DNA of 64,000 bases from Halosegnis rubeus. GTDB lineage: Archaea; Halobacteriota; Halobacteria; Halobacteriales; Haloarculaceae. The stretch spans positions 62,001-126,000 of the forward strand of contig NZ_QJOW01000001.1 of assembly GCF_009184545.1 (NCBI RefSeq), written 5' to 3'. Numbering within the stretch: the stretch's first letter is position 1; each line of letters begins with the position of its first letter. Both the position numbers and the translations under genes were made by a program. The notes under the pieces are model-generated. The model had not been told where the DNA came from. It made no database searches and was given only the letters and a program-made list of their open reading frames with translations. Shown in pieces: positions 43,114-51,067 of the stretch.

Positions 43114-43169
43114 CCACCCTACTGCGCTCCTTGTCCGCTGGCGCGGACTGCGGTGCTCGTTGAGGGTGG
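43114..43169 (-). repeat. Left-end hairpin of TnpB element 3
   Basis: CCACCCT (43114-43120) pairs with AGGGTGG (43163-43169), with an inner stem GTCCGC/GCGGAC (43133-43138 with 43143-43148). The plan is the same as the left-end hairpin of element 1 and the right-end hairpins. The 3' arm is followed by GGAGA in both left ends but by GGGG plus GTTYAC in the right ends. Confidence 0.65.
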
Positions 43170-43219
43170 GGGCTTAGCGTCTGCAAACAGCTAAACGGCC
43201 GGCCCGTGAACCGACGGCC

Positions 43220-44245
43220 ATGGATATCGACCTGCGGGCGTCGGTCGTCGGCTTCGCGCTGGCGGGTGTCGTCCTCGCGGGCCTGCTGTGGGCCGTCGGG
43301 CCGATGGACGTGGCAGACGCCATCCGCCGTGCCGACCCGACGGTGCTCGCTGCCGTCTTCGCCGTCGCCGTCTGCTGGCTCTCCGCGTGGGGACTCGCGC
43401 TGTGGACCGTCCTCTCGGGGCTGGGAAGCTCCATCCGCGCACACGTCGCCATCCTCGTCTTCGCCGCCGCGACGTTCGCCAACAACGTCACGCCGTTCGG
43501 ACAGGCGGGCGGTGAACCCGTCGCCGCGCTGTTCATCTCCCGAAGCGCCGGCACCGAGTACGAGACCGGACTGGCGGCCATCGCCTCCGTCGACTCGATC
43601 AACTTCGTTCCCTCCATCGGGCTCGCGTCCGTCGGTATCGTGTACTTCTCCACGCAAGTCTCGTTCGGGTCGCGGCTCCAGTTTGCCTCCTACGCCGTCG
43701 CGGCCCTCGCTATCGCCGTCCCCGTCCTCGCCGTCGTTGGGTGGAACTACCGCTACCGCGTCGAGGCGGCTGCCGTGCGAGTCGCCACTCCGGTCGCGAG
43801 CCTCGTCGGTCGCGTGGTTCCGCGACGGTCGCCCCCGACCGCCGACGCGATCCGCTCCCGCGTCGAGGGGTTCTTCCACGCCATCGAGCGCGTGAGCGGG
43901 AACCGCCGCGGGCTGGCGCTCACCTTCGGGTTCGCGCTCCTCGGCTGGCTCTGTTTGGCCACCTCGCTGTGGCTCTCGCTGTTCGCGCTGGGCCAGACAG
44001 TCGCGTACCCCGTCGCACTCGTCGTCGTCCCCGTCGGTGCAATCGCTGGTGCAACCCCGCTTCCGGGTGGACTCGGCGGCGTCGAGGCCGTGCTTATCAC
44101 GCTGCTCGTCGCGCTTGGTGTCCCGAACGGGGCCGCCGCCGCCGCCGTCATCATCCACCGCACCGCCACCTACGTCCTCCCGACCGTCGTCGGCGGGGGT
44201 ATCGCCGGCGTCCTCGGCTCCGACACCTTCGCCGCCGGCTCGTGA
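43220..44245 (+). CDS. Lysylphosphatidylglycerol synthase TM region/UPF0104 membrane protein
   Basis: This 341-residue polytopic protein has about eight hydrophobic helices. The motif FAAATFANNVTPFGQAGGEPVAALFI (N-x-x-P-x-G-x-x-G) and the C-terminal GATPLPGGLGGVEAVLITLLVALG are the flippase-like signatures of this superfamily (MprF N-domain, AglD-related). In haloarchaea such proteins have been linked to lipid-carried sugar handling, but no substrate is known here. It has its own transcription unit between the TnpB element and rps19e. Confidence 0.85.
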   Translation: MDIDLRASVVGFALAGVVLAGLLWAVGPMDVADAIRRADPTVLAAVFAVAVCWLSAWGLALWTVLSGLGSSIRAHVAILVFAAATFANNVTPFGQAGGEPVAALFISRSAGTEYETGLAAIASVDSINFVPSIGLASVGIVYFSTQVSFGSRLQFASYAVAALAIAVPVLAVVGWNYRYRVEAAAVRVATPVASLVGRVVPRRSPPTADAIRSRVEGFFHAIERVSGNRRGLALTFGFALLGWLCLATSLWLSLFALGQTVAYPVALVVVPVGAIAGATPLPGGLGGVEAVLITLLVALGVPNGAAAAAVIIHRTATYVLPTVVGGGIAGVLGSDTFAAGS

Positions 44246-44254
44246 CCCCGTGTC

Positions 44255-44289
44255 GGAGTCACAGCCTCGCTTCGCTCGGCTCTGACTCC
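44255..44289 (+). terminator. Hairpin between the UPF0104 gene and rps19e
   Basis: GGAGTCACAGCC and GGCTCTGACTCC pair over 11 of 12 positions around a TCGCTTCGCTC loop. It starts 10 nt after the UPF0104 stop. No poly-T tract follows, so a role in termination or mRNA end stabilisation is only suggested. Confidence 0.4.
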
Positions 44290-44304
44290 CGTCTAACGTC
44301 AGAG

Positions 44305-44310
44305 TTAAAC
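44305..44310 (+). promoter_or_regulatory. TATA-like box of rps19e
   Basis: TTAAAC is centred about 27 nt before the rps19e ATG at 44334, which would give a leaderless mRNA. Confidence 0.45.
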
Positions 44311-44333
44311 AATCCCGACGGGAACAGAACCTA

Positions 44334-44789
44334 ATGGCAACACTCTACGACGCTCCGACCGAGGAGCTCATCGAGGCGACCGCCGCCAAGCTCGAAGACG
44401 AACTCGACCGGCCCGACTGGGCCGAGTTCACCAAGACCGGCGTGGCGAAGGAACTCCCCCCACAGCAGGAGAACTTCTGGGCGCTGCGTGGCGCATCGCT
44501 CCTCCGGAAGGTTGCCGTCGACGGACCCGTCGGCGTCGAGCGACTCTCCACCGCCTACGGCGACAAAAAGCAGGGGTCGACCCGCTACCGCGTCCGCCCG
44601 AACCGCAAGACTGACGGCTCGAAGAACGTCATCCGGACGCTGCTCCAGCAGCTCGACGACGCTGGCTACATCAACACGAACGAGAAGCGCGGCCGCGAGG
44701 TCACCGGCGACGGCAAGCAACTGCTCGATGAGACCGCCACCGAGGTCATCGAAGACCTCGACCGCCCGGAGCTCGAACGCTACGTGTGA
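44334..44789 (+). CDS. rps19e: 30S ribosomal protein S19e
   Basis: This 151-residue small-subunit protein starts MATLYDAPTEELIEATAAKL. The diagnostic core is WALRGASLLRKVAVDGPVGVERLS and TDGSKNVIRTLLQQLDDAGYI. It ends ELERYV with a stop (TGA, 44787-44789) that lies inside the right tip of the TnpB remnant, so the original end may have been altered slightly. In many archaea pdcd5 follows directly, whereas here the remnant separates them. Confidence 0.95.
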   Translation: MATLYDAPTEELIEATAAKLEDELDRPDWAEFTKTGVAKELPPQQENFWALRGASLLRKVAVDGPVGVERLSTAYGDKKQGSTRYRVRPNRKTDGSKNVIRTLLQQLDDAGYINTNEKRGREVTGDGKQLLDETATEVIEDLDRPELERYV

Positions 44790-44836
44790 ACTACCCCTGC
44801 CTACTCGCCGCCGTTGGCGGCTCCTTGAGGCAGGGG
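44786..44836 (-). ncRNA. Right-end hairpin of TnpB element 4 (putative omega RNA 3' part)
   Basis: The 9-bp perfect stem with the same loop edges as other copies is followed by GTTCAC. Relative to CCCCACCCT/AGGGTGGGG, two base pairs have changed on both arms (A-T to T-A and C-G to G-C). A transcript would run on the strand opposite to rps19e. Confidence 0.6.
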
Positions 44837-45711
44837 CTTCCTGTTTCCACGACGCGCTTTGCAGACACAACCGCAGTGTCCACAGGGAGCGCAGTCTCCA
44901 CAGGCGTTAATTCGGAGTGACCCACTCCTAGGTCGGTGAGTCCGCGAGAAAGAACGTTCCACGCCGCGTTTGCGTCCCTGTCAGCCTCAAAACCACAGGC
45001 AGGACAGGAGTGTTCACGTACCCACAGCGGTTTCTCGGTTTTGACGCCACACTGAGCGCACTCTTTGGTAGTGCCGTCAGGGTCAATCTCCACGAAGTGC
45101 GCGCCCTCGCGTTTGCACTTGTATTCGAGTAGGTCGGTGAACGTATTCCACGCCGCTGATGCCGTGTTGCGGCTGTTACGCGGCGATTCTATCATCCCTT
45201 TCACGTTGAGGTCTTCGACCGCGACTAGCTCGTACTCCTGAGCGTAGTAGTTCGAGAGTTTGTGTAGGAAATCACGCCGCTTGCGCTTGATTTGCTGGTG
45301 GCACTCAGCGACATGCTGACGTTGCTTCTCCCAGTTGTTCGACCCATGCTCTTTGCGTGAGAGCTTCCGTTGCTCTCGTTCAAGTCTGTCGCGTTCGTCC
45401 GAGAGATCAAGTGAACCAACTGCTGTGCCGTCAGTGTCGTGGGCATACTTCAGAATCCCCACGTCGATGCCAACCATGTCGTCGGCGTCAACATCTTCAA
45501 GCGACGGTTTGGAAGGTTCATCCTTGTCGTCAACGGCGAAGGAGGCGTACCGCTCTCCAGTCGGCTCTTTCTTGATCGTGACTTCCTTGACAGTCTCCTC
45601 ATCTGGGATGTCTCGGTGGCACTCAATCGGTATATCCGTAAGTTTCGACAGCGAGAGTACAGTCTGACCGTTCTTCTTGTCGAACTCTAACGCGGCGAAA
45701 CCGTTTTTCAT
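44791..45711 (-). pseudogene. tnpB lacking about its first 115 codons
   Basis: Homology with the 41.6-kb TnpB starts at the ATG at 45711 ([20 protein letters not shown]). All catalytic motifs remain: VGIDVGILKYAHD, LVAVEDLNVKGM, CAQCG ... CPACG and DRDANAAWN. The N-terminal nucleic-acid-binding region is gone. The frame continues upstream to 45834 only as antisense of pdcd5. A shortened protein could be made from 45711, but nuclease activity is unlikely. Confidence 0.85.
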
Positions 45712-45732
45712 CGCGCGCAAGTACACGCTGGT

Positions 45733-46077
45733 ATGAGTCAGGACGACGACGAGATTGATGAACTTCGACAGGAACGGCTCGAACAGCTGAAAGAGCAAAA
45801 GCAGGGCGAGGGTGCAAGCGAGGCGCGCGAACAACAGCGCCAGCAGGCCGAAGCCCAGAAGAAGGCCGCACTGCGGAAGACGCTCACCGACAGCGCCCGC
45901 CAGCGACTCAACTCGGTGAAGATGTCGAAACCCGAGTTCGCAGAGCAGGTCGAACAGCAGGTCGTCGCGCTGTCGCGGTCCGGTCGCGTGAACGGCAAAA
46001 TCGACGACGAGCAGATGAAGTCGCTGCTCTCGGAGCTCCAGCCCGACAAGCAGGAGTTCAACATCAAACGCCGGTAG
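45733..46077 (+). CDS. PDCD5-family DNA-binding protein
   Basis: This 114-residue helical protein is homologous to eukaryotic programmed cell death 5. It has a charged N-terminal helix ([20 protein letters not shown]) and a core [48 protein letters not shown]. Archaeal members bind DNA non-specifically. The neighbour normally upstream is rps19e, here separated by a TnpB remnant. The PP-loop gene starts at the very next base after its stop. Confidence 0.93.
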   Translation: MSQDDDEIDELRQERLEQLKEQKQGEGASEAREQQRQQAEAQKKAALRKTLTDSARQRLNSVKMSKPEFAEQVEQQVVALSRSGRVNGKIDDEQMKSLLSELQPDKQEFNIKRR

Positions 46078-46671
46078 ATGGACGCCGGCGTGCTGTTCTC
46101 GGGAGGCAAGGACTCGTCGCTCGCCGCGCTCTTACTCGGTGAGTTCTACGACGTGACACTCGTCCACGTCGGCTTCGGCGTCGGCGATGCGGCCACCCAT
46201 GCCGAGGCGACTGCCGACGCGCTCGGATTTCCGTTCGCCGAGCGCGAACTCGACGCCGAGGTCGGCGACGAGGTGGTCGCCCAACTCCGCGAGGACGGCT
46301 TTCAGCGCAACGGCATCCAGATGCTCCACGAACGCGCGCTCGATGCCGTCGCCGGGGACGGGTACGACGCCGTCGCCGACGGCACTCGGCGCGACGACCG
46401 CGTTCCGAGCGTCTCCCGCGCGTGGGCACAGTCGCTGGAAGAACGCCACGACATCGACTACCTCTCGCCGCTCGCCGGCTTCGGTCGCCGCGCCGTCGAC
46501 CGACTTGCCGAGGAGACGCTCGAAGTCGAGGAGGCCCCCGCCGCCGACCTCGAAAAGGGCGATTACGAGGGTGAGCTCCGCGAACTCGTCCGCGAGGCCG
46601 GCGGCGACGAGGCCGTCGAGGAGGTCTTTCCCGAACACATGCAGACTCGCGTCACCGGGCGGCGGGCGTGA
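46078..46671 (+). CDS. PP-loop ATP pyrophosphatase (adenine nucleotide alpha-hydrolase fold)
   Basis: This 197-residue protein carries the PP-loop SGGKDS at 8-13 (VLFSGGKDSSLAALLL), used to adenylate a substrate in tRNA thiolation, diphthamide and 7-deazaguanine enzymes. VADGTRRDDRVPS and YLSPLAGFGRRAVDRL form the rest of the site. The substrate is unknown. It sits directly behind pdcd5 and overlaps the next gene (GTGA), so pdcd5, the PP-loop gene and the Nmad3-like gene appear to be one operon. Confidence 0.85.
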   Translation: MDAGVLFSGGKDSSLAALLLGEFYDVTLVHVGFGVGDAATHAEATADALGFPFAERELDAEVGDEVVAQLREDGFQRNGIQMLHERALDAVAGDGYDAVADGTRRDDRVPSVSRAWAQSLEERHDIDYLSPLAGFGRRAVDRLAEETLEVEEAPAADLEKGDYEGELRELVREAGGDEAVEEVFPEHMQTRVTGRRA

Positions 46672-47393
46672 CGCGCGCCGTCGCAGTCAACGTCGGCGCA
46701 AACACGAACCAACCGGGCATCCGCGCACCCGTCTATGCCGACGGCACGTTCGACTTCCTGCCGATTCCCGAGACAGAACCGACACGCGAGCCCGTCCCGA
46801 CGTACGGCGATCTCGCCTCCGACCTTCGGATGACGATCCCCGACGAGATCCGGGACATGTCCGTCCATCTCGACCCCGAGTTCGCCGGCTACCCCGAGTG
46901 TGACCACCACACCTACGGCGACCCGCACGGCGTGAAGGCGCGCCCGCTCTCTGACCTCGCCGCGGGCGACTGGGCGCTCTTCTACGCCACGCTCGACACC
47001 GCGAGTGACACGGCTGACGACCGCCCCGACTGGCACCCCTCGTCGTGGGGTGCGTATCTCGTCGGCGGGCTTCGACTCGCTCGCGATCCCGTCACCGACT
47101 GGGAGACGATTCCCGAGTCGGAGCGGGCCGTCTTCGCCAACAACGCCCACGTCAAGCGCGCGGAGATGGACGCGGCCGTTCTCCTCGCCGGTGACGAGGC
47201 GTCGGGGCTGTTCGACCGCGCGGTCCCGCTGTCGGCTCCCTCCGGCGGTGTCGACGCGAATGCCCTCGTCACGGAACTATCAGCAGACTCCGGGAAGGGA
47301 CCGTGGTGGCGACGCCCGCTCCGGTACGACGCTGACGCGACCGACCGCCTGCTGTCGGTCATCGACTCCCGCGAGTTCGCCCCGTGGCTGTGA
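46668..47393 (+). CDS. Nmad3-like hypothetical protein
   Basis: This 241-residue protein starts with GTG, overlapping the PP-loop stop. The N-terminus AVNVGANTNQPGIRAPVYADGTFDFLPIPE and the block HLDPEFAGYPECDHHTYGDPHGVKA resemble the nucleotide-modification-associated domain 3 (Nmad3) described in DNA base-modification systems. Then come GDWALFYATLD and WGAYLVGGLRLA. The match is by eye and not certain. Coupling to a PP-loop enzyme makes a nucleotide or tRNA modification role plausible but unproven. Confidence 0.6.
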   Translation: MTRAVAVNVGANTNQPGIRAPVYADGTFDFLPIPETEPTREPVPTYGDLASDLRMTIPDEIRDMSVHLDPEFAGYPECDHHTYGDPHGVKARPLSDLAAGDWALFYATLDTASDTADDRPDWHPSSWGAYLVGGLRLARDPVTDWETIPESERAVFANNAHVKRAEMDAAVLLAGDEASGLFDRAVPLSAPSGGVDANALVTELSADSGKGPWWRRPLRYDADATDRLLSVIDSREFAPWL

Positions 47394-47430
47394 CCGACAC
47401 ATCCGTACCCGTCCGCGCGCTACCTCCGGT

Positions 47431-47793
47431 ATGGTCGTCGACCTGAACGAAGCCTACGAGCAAATCGACTCCTACTGGGACCCACACGTCGCCGGCGAAC
47501 TGAACGACCAACACGTCAAGCTCGCCCGCATCGAGGGGGCGTTCGACTGGCACCACCACGAGGAGGCCGACGAGCTGTTTTTCGTCCACGAGGGCGAGCT
47601 AACGATTCGGTTCCGCGAACGCGAGGACGTGACGCTCACGCCCGGCCAGTTCCACGTCGTCCCCGCCGGAATCGACCACCAGCCGGTCGCAGACGAAGAG
47701 TGTCGAATCGTGCTGTTCGAGCCGGCAGACACGCTCAACACGGGGAACGTCGAGAGCGAAAAGACCGTTCGAGAAGAGAAGCGGATCGAATAG
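47431..47793 (+). CDS. Cupin-domain protein
   Basis: This 120-residue single-domain cupin has motif 1 at WHHHEEADELFFVHEGELTI (metal ligands His, His, Glu) and motif 2 at GQFHVVPAGIDHQP. The C-terminal tail is acidic. The substrate or binding role is not indicated. The ATG at 47431 is chosen because the upstream frame lies in the preceding gene. It follows the Nmad3-like gene by 37 nt in the same direction. Confidence 0.87.
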   Translation: MVVDLNEAYEQIDSYWDPHVAGELNDQHVKLARIEGAFDWHHHEEADELFFVHEGELTIRFREREDVTLTPGQFHVVPAGIDHQPVADEECRIVLFEPADTLNTGNVESEKTVREEKRIE

Positions 47794-47824
47794 AGAGTCA
47801 CCGCTTGCGAGCGTTCGAGACCAT

Positions 47825-47894
47825 GTGCCGTCCGGGAATTGAACCCGGGCTATTAGCTTGGGAAGCTAATGTCCTACCACTGGACCAACGGCAC
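47825..47894 (-). tRNA. tRNA-Gly (anticodon CCC)
   Basis: The 70-nt cloverleaf folds without mismatch: acceptor GTGCCGT/ACGGCAC, D arm GTCC/GGAC, anticodon stem TTAGC/GCTAA with loop TTCCCAA, and T arm CCGGG/CCCGG with TTCAATT. Anticodon CCC reads GGG. There is no intron and no encoded CCA. The terminal parts are unusual only in that the cloverleaf begins GTG. Confidence 0.97.
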
Positions 47895-48069
47895 TCTCTT
47901 CGGTCACACCGGGACTCGCGAGCGTCGCCCGCTCACCAGCGGCACTCCCGAATCACTCACGAGTACCCGACCGCTCTACTTGAACGTAGCGTTTCCACAG
48001 AACTCCACGCGTGTCCACGAATGGGCCGCCCACAGCACCTATTTGTCGCTCGCTCCCGTATACACTTTC

Positions 48070-48900
48070 ATGTCACAGTCAGTGCCGTTGGTGGAGGGGA
48101 ACGCGATTACGCTCGACCTTTCGGCCGAGGAACTCGACGCACAGCGCGACCACATCACGAGCTTCATCCAAGCGGTCGTCGACGACGCCGGCGCTGACGG
48201 CGCGGTCATCGGCCTGTCGGGGGGCATCGACTCGACGCTCACGGCCACGCTCGCCGTCGAAGCGCTCGGTGCCGACTCCGTCCACGGGCTGGTGATGCCC
48301 TCGGACGTGAACACCGACCAGAACATGAGCGACGCCGAACGCGTCGCCCAGTGGCTCGAAATCGAGTACGACGTGCTCGACATCAACCCCATCGTGGACG
48401 CCTTCTTCGAGGCGTATCCCGAGGGCGTCGACGACCAAATGGCCGCGGGTAACGTCCGCGTTCGCACCCGGGCGGTCCTCAACTACTTCGTCGCCAACGC
48501 CGAGTCGGGCGTCGTCCTCGGCACCGGAAACCGTTCGGAGGCGATGACCGGCTACTTCACGAAGTACGGCGACCAGGCCGTCGACTGCAATCCAATCGGC
48601 AACCTCTACAAGCGACAGGTGCGCCAGCTCGCCTCCCACATGGGCGTCGCCGACGACCTCGTGGAGAAGGCTCCGAGTGCCGAGATGTGGGAGGGCCAGA
48701 CCGACGAGGAGGAGATGGGTCTCGACTACGACACGCTCGACGCGGTTCTCGCGCTCCACGTCGACGGTCCCTTCTCCAAATCGGCGACCACCGAGTCGCT
48801 CGGTGTCCCCGAATCCGCGATAGACCGCGTCGTCGACCTCGTGGAACAGAGCGCGCACAAGCGGTCGATGCCGCCCGCGCCGGCCACGCTCCACCGCTGA
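48070..48900 (+). CDS. nadE: NH3-dependent NAD+ synthetase
   Basis: Last step of NAD+ synthesis: amidation of nicotinate adenine dinucleotide with ammonia and ATP. The 276-residue protein has the PP-loop SGGIDS at 50-55, GTGNRSEAMTGYFTKYGD and DCNPIGNLYKRQVRQLA, with no glutaminase domain. The ATG at 48070 gives the normal N-terminus. It is divergent from tRNA-Gly. Confidence 0.95.
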   Translation: MSQSVPLVEGNAITLDLSAEELDAQRDHITSFIQAVVDDAGADGAVIGLSGGIDSTLTATLAVEALGADSVHGLVMPSDVNTDQNMSDAERVAQWLEIEYDVLDINPIVDAFFEAYPEGVDDQMAAGNVRVRTRAVLNYFVANAESGVVLGTGNRSEAMTGYFTKYGDQAVDCNPIGNLYKRQVRQLASHMGVADDLVEKAPSAEMWEGQTDEEEMGLDYDTLDAVLALHVDGPFSKSATTESLGVPESAIDRVVDLVEQSAHKRSMPPAPATLHR

Positions 48901-48939
48901 GACCGAACGCCTATCTCTCCGGCCGTCGGGCGTTCGCGT

Positions 48940-50226
48940 ATGCAACTGGATATCGGGAACGCCCTCGATAGCGCCGCCACGCCCGGCGTCTCGACCGACG
49001 CGCTCGACCGCCTCGACGACGCGGTGGCCGACGCTCACGAAACTATCGCGGCGGGCATGTCCAACGCCCGTTTCGGCTACGCGAGTCTGAACCTCCCCGA
49101 GACGACGAGCGCTACCGGCATCGAGCGCGCCGTCGACCCCATCGACGCCGACGCCGTGCTCACGGTCGGCATCGGCGGCTCCGCCCTCGGCGCGAAGACC
49201 ATCACCGCCGCGCTCGGCGAGGCAAATCACTGCCTCCTCGACAACGTCGACCCCGAGGCGACGAATCGCCTGCTCGACGCCCTCGATTTCGACTCGACGG
49301 CTATCAACGTCGTCTCGAAGTCCGGTACGACCGCCGAGACGCTGGCGAACTTCCTCGTCGTCCGGGACGCCTACGAGGCCGCCGGCGTCGACTGGACCGA
49401 GCGCACGGTCGTCACGACGGGCGAGTCCGGCCCGCTCGCCGACCTCGCTGCCGAAGAAGAGCTTCCGAAGCTCGCCGTCCCGGACGGCGTGCCGGGTCGC
49501 TTCTCTGCGCTCTCTGCTGTCGGTCTCGTCGCGCCGGCCATCCTCGGCTACGACATCGAGGCCGTCCTCGACGGTGGACGCGAGGCGCGCGATTCCCTCA
49601 CCGGGAGCATCGACGACTGTCCCGCCTACGCGTATGGCGCGCTCGCGGTCGCGCTCGAGCGCCGCGGCGTCCACACCAACGCATTCATGCCCTACGCCGA
49701 GGCGCTGGAACCCTTCGCCGAGTGGTTCGCCCAGTTGTGGGCCGAGTCGCTCGGAAAGGACGGACAGGGCCAGACGCCCGCTCGCGCGCTCGGCGCGACG
49801 GACCAACACTCCCAACTCCAACTGTACCGCGCGGGTCGCCACGACACGATGGTCACGCTCGTCCACCCGACCGCCCGCGACGACAGGGAAATTCCGGCCG
49901 TCGACGTGGAGGGACTCGCCTACCTTGGCGACGCGACGCTCGGCGACCTTCTTGATGCGGAGTTCGAGGCGACGGAGGCGAGTCTCGCGGCCGCCGACAA
50001 ACCCTCGATCCGCGTCGAACTCGACCGCGTGGACGAACGCGGCATCGGTGACCTGCTCGTCTCGTTCGAGGCCGCCTGTATCATGGCCGGCGAGCTGATG
50101 GGCGTCGAGACGTTCACCCAGCCGGCAGTCGAGTGGGGGAAGAACGCCGCACGCGGGCTACTCGGCGGCGAGGAGACGGCCGAGGCCGCAGCCGTGCGAA
50201 ATAAACACAACTACCTGATTGAGTAA
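48940..50226 (+). CDS. pgi: Glucose-6-phosphate isomerase
   Basis: Interconverts glucose 6-phosphate and fructose 6-phosphate. The 428-residue PGI superfamily member is shorter than the 550-residue bacterial form but has the sugar-phosphate loops VGIGGSALGAKT and VVSKSGTTAET, the QLWAESLGKDGQGQTP block, and the C-terminal VEWGKNAARGLL with the catalytic Lys. It follows nadE by 39 nt. Confidence 0.94.
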   Translation: MQLDIGNALDSAATPGVSTDALDRLDDAVADAHETIAAGMSNARFGYASLNLPETTSATGIERAVDPIDADAVLTVGIGGSALGAKTITAALGEANHCLLDNVDPEATNRLLDALDFDSTAINVVSKSGTTAETLANFLVVRDAYEAAGVDWTERTVVTTGESGPLADLAAEEELPKLAVPDGVPGRFSALSAVGLVAPAILGYDIEAVLDGGREARDSLTGSIDDCPAYAYGALAVALERRGVHTNAFMPYAEALEPFAEWFAQLWAESLGKDGQGQTPARALGATDQHSQLQLYRAGRHDTMVTLVHPTARDDREIPAVDVEGLAYLGDATLGDLLDAEFEATEASLAAADKPSIRVELDRVDERGIGDLLVSFEAACIMAGELMGVETFTQPAVEWGKNAARGLLGGEETAEAAAVRNKHNYLIE

Positions 50227-50257
50227 GAGGTAACCTCCCGCGGCTGCTATCGCGGGT

Positions 50258-51010
50258 GTGTCACACGATACGTCAGGGACGGAGTCACCCATACAGCGGC
50301 TCCGCGCGGTCGGGACCGGGCTGTTGCTCGCGATTGTCGCCTTCCTCGTCGGCATCGTCGCGTCCGTGCTCGCGCTGGGACTGCTACAGGGCGTGGGCGT
50401 CGTCCTCACTCAGGACGACTGGCGACTCTACGCGCTCCAGACCGTCGGTCTCCAGGGGGTCGGCTTCGGACTCACCTCGCTGCTCTTCTTGAAGCTACAG
50501 GACAGATTCGACATCATCAACGTTCGTCTCCCGACGCGCAACGACGTGAAACTGGCCGTGTTTGGCGTGTTCGGACTGCTCGCCGTCGTGTTAGTGCTCA
50601 GCGCGCTGTACACCCAGTTCGACGTGCAGCTGCCGGAGACGACGCTGCCGGGCGTCATTGAGCGGCAACCCGACACCGCCCTGTATCTGATTCCCTTCAC
50701 CATCCTGTTTGTCGCGCCCGGCGAGGAGCTGCTCGCCCGGGGAGTTATCCAAGGCCGGTTGAAGGACGCGTACCCGCCGATCGCGGCGATTGTGCTCGCG
50801 TCGGTCGTGTTCACCCTCGGCCACGTCGGCAACCTCGTCGCAACGCCGCTCGGACGTGCGCTCCCGTACTTCGCTCAGCTGTTCGTGTTGAGCCTCGTGC
50901 TCGGGTGGCTCTACGAGCGCAGCGAGAACCTCCTCGTCGTCGTCTTCGTCCACGCGGTGTACAACTGCATCACGTTCCTCTCACAGTACGCCGCCGCCAC
51001 CGCTCCCTGA
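50258..51010 (+). CDS. CPBP-family intramembrane glutamic endopeptidase
   Basis: This 250-residue integral membrane protein has about eight helices. The ABI/CPBP signatures are present: the EE motif in FVAPGEELLARGVIQGRL, the second His site in FTLGHVGN, and the final HAVYNC. Homologues include Rce1-like prenyl proteases and immunity proteins. The start is the GTG at 50258. It is preceded by pgi with a 31-nt gap and may be co-transcribed. Confidence 0.87.
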   Translation: MSHDTSGTESPIQRLRAVGTGLLLAIVAFLVGIVASVLALGLLQGVGVVLTQDDWRLYALQTVGLQGVGFGLTSLLFLKLQDRFDIINVRLPTRNDVKLAVFGVFGLLAVVLVLSALYTQFDVQLPETTLPGVIERQPDTALYLIPFTILFVAPGEELLARGVIQGRLKDAYPPIAAIVLASVVFTLGHVGNLVATPLGRALPYFAQLFVLSLVLGWLYERSENLLVVVFVHAVYNCITFLSQYAAATAP

Positions 51011-51038
51011 CGGGCGGCTGACGGCTGTCTGACTGACA

Positions 51039-51058
51039 CTTATTACCGTGTGTATTAC
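51039..51058 (+). promoter_or_regulatory. TATA box overlapping a TATTAC direct repeat before the RHH gene
   Basis: CTTATTA (51039-51045) is at leaderless distance from the ATG at 51068. TATTAC occurs at 51041-51046 and again at 51053-51058, 12 bp apart start to start (about one helical turn), a placement suited to a self-repressing RHH protein. Confidence 0.45.
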
Positions 51059-51067
51059 TGTCATGGT

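Larger units (their letters stand above)
41573..43175 (-). mobile_element. TnpB-only IS element with a small RHH gene, element 3
   Basis: The complete element on the minus strand reads, from its left end, a hairpin (43163-43169 pairing with 43114-43120), a palindrome-rich segment (43019-43100), a TATA box, a small RHH gene, an intact tnpB, and the right-end hairpin with tip GTTCAC (RC, 41573-41578). No tnpA is present. The left boundary near 43175 is approximate. Confidence 0.82.
44786..45711 (-). mobile_element. 5'-truncated TnpB element between rps19e and pdcd5, element 4
   Basis: The right end is intact, with tip GTTCAC (RC, 44786-44791) and a hairpin of CCCCTGCCT (44794-44802) with AGGCAGGGG (44828-44836). 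The left end and the first third of tnpB are missing, and the break lies about 20 nt before pdcd5. The arm sequence differs from elements 1-3 at matching positions on both sides, so pairing is preserved. Confidence 0.88.

Noticed and set aside
45712-45834. Upstream extension of the truncated tnpB frame at 44.8 kb
   Set aside because: It is antisense to the start of pdcd5 and has no similarity to the N-terminus of the intact TnpB at 41.6 kb.
48079-49866. Very long open frame on the minus strand opposite nadE and pgi
   Set aside because: It lies exactly antisense to two well-identified enzymes. Its composition (Arg/Val/Gly/Asp rich, no motifs) is that of antisense reading in GC-rich DNA.
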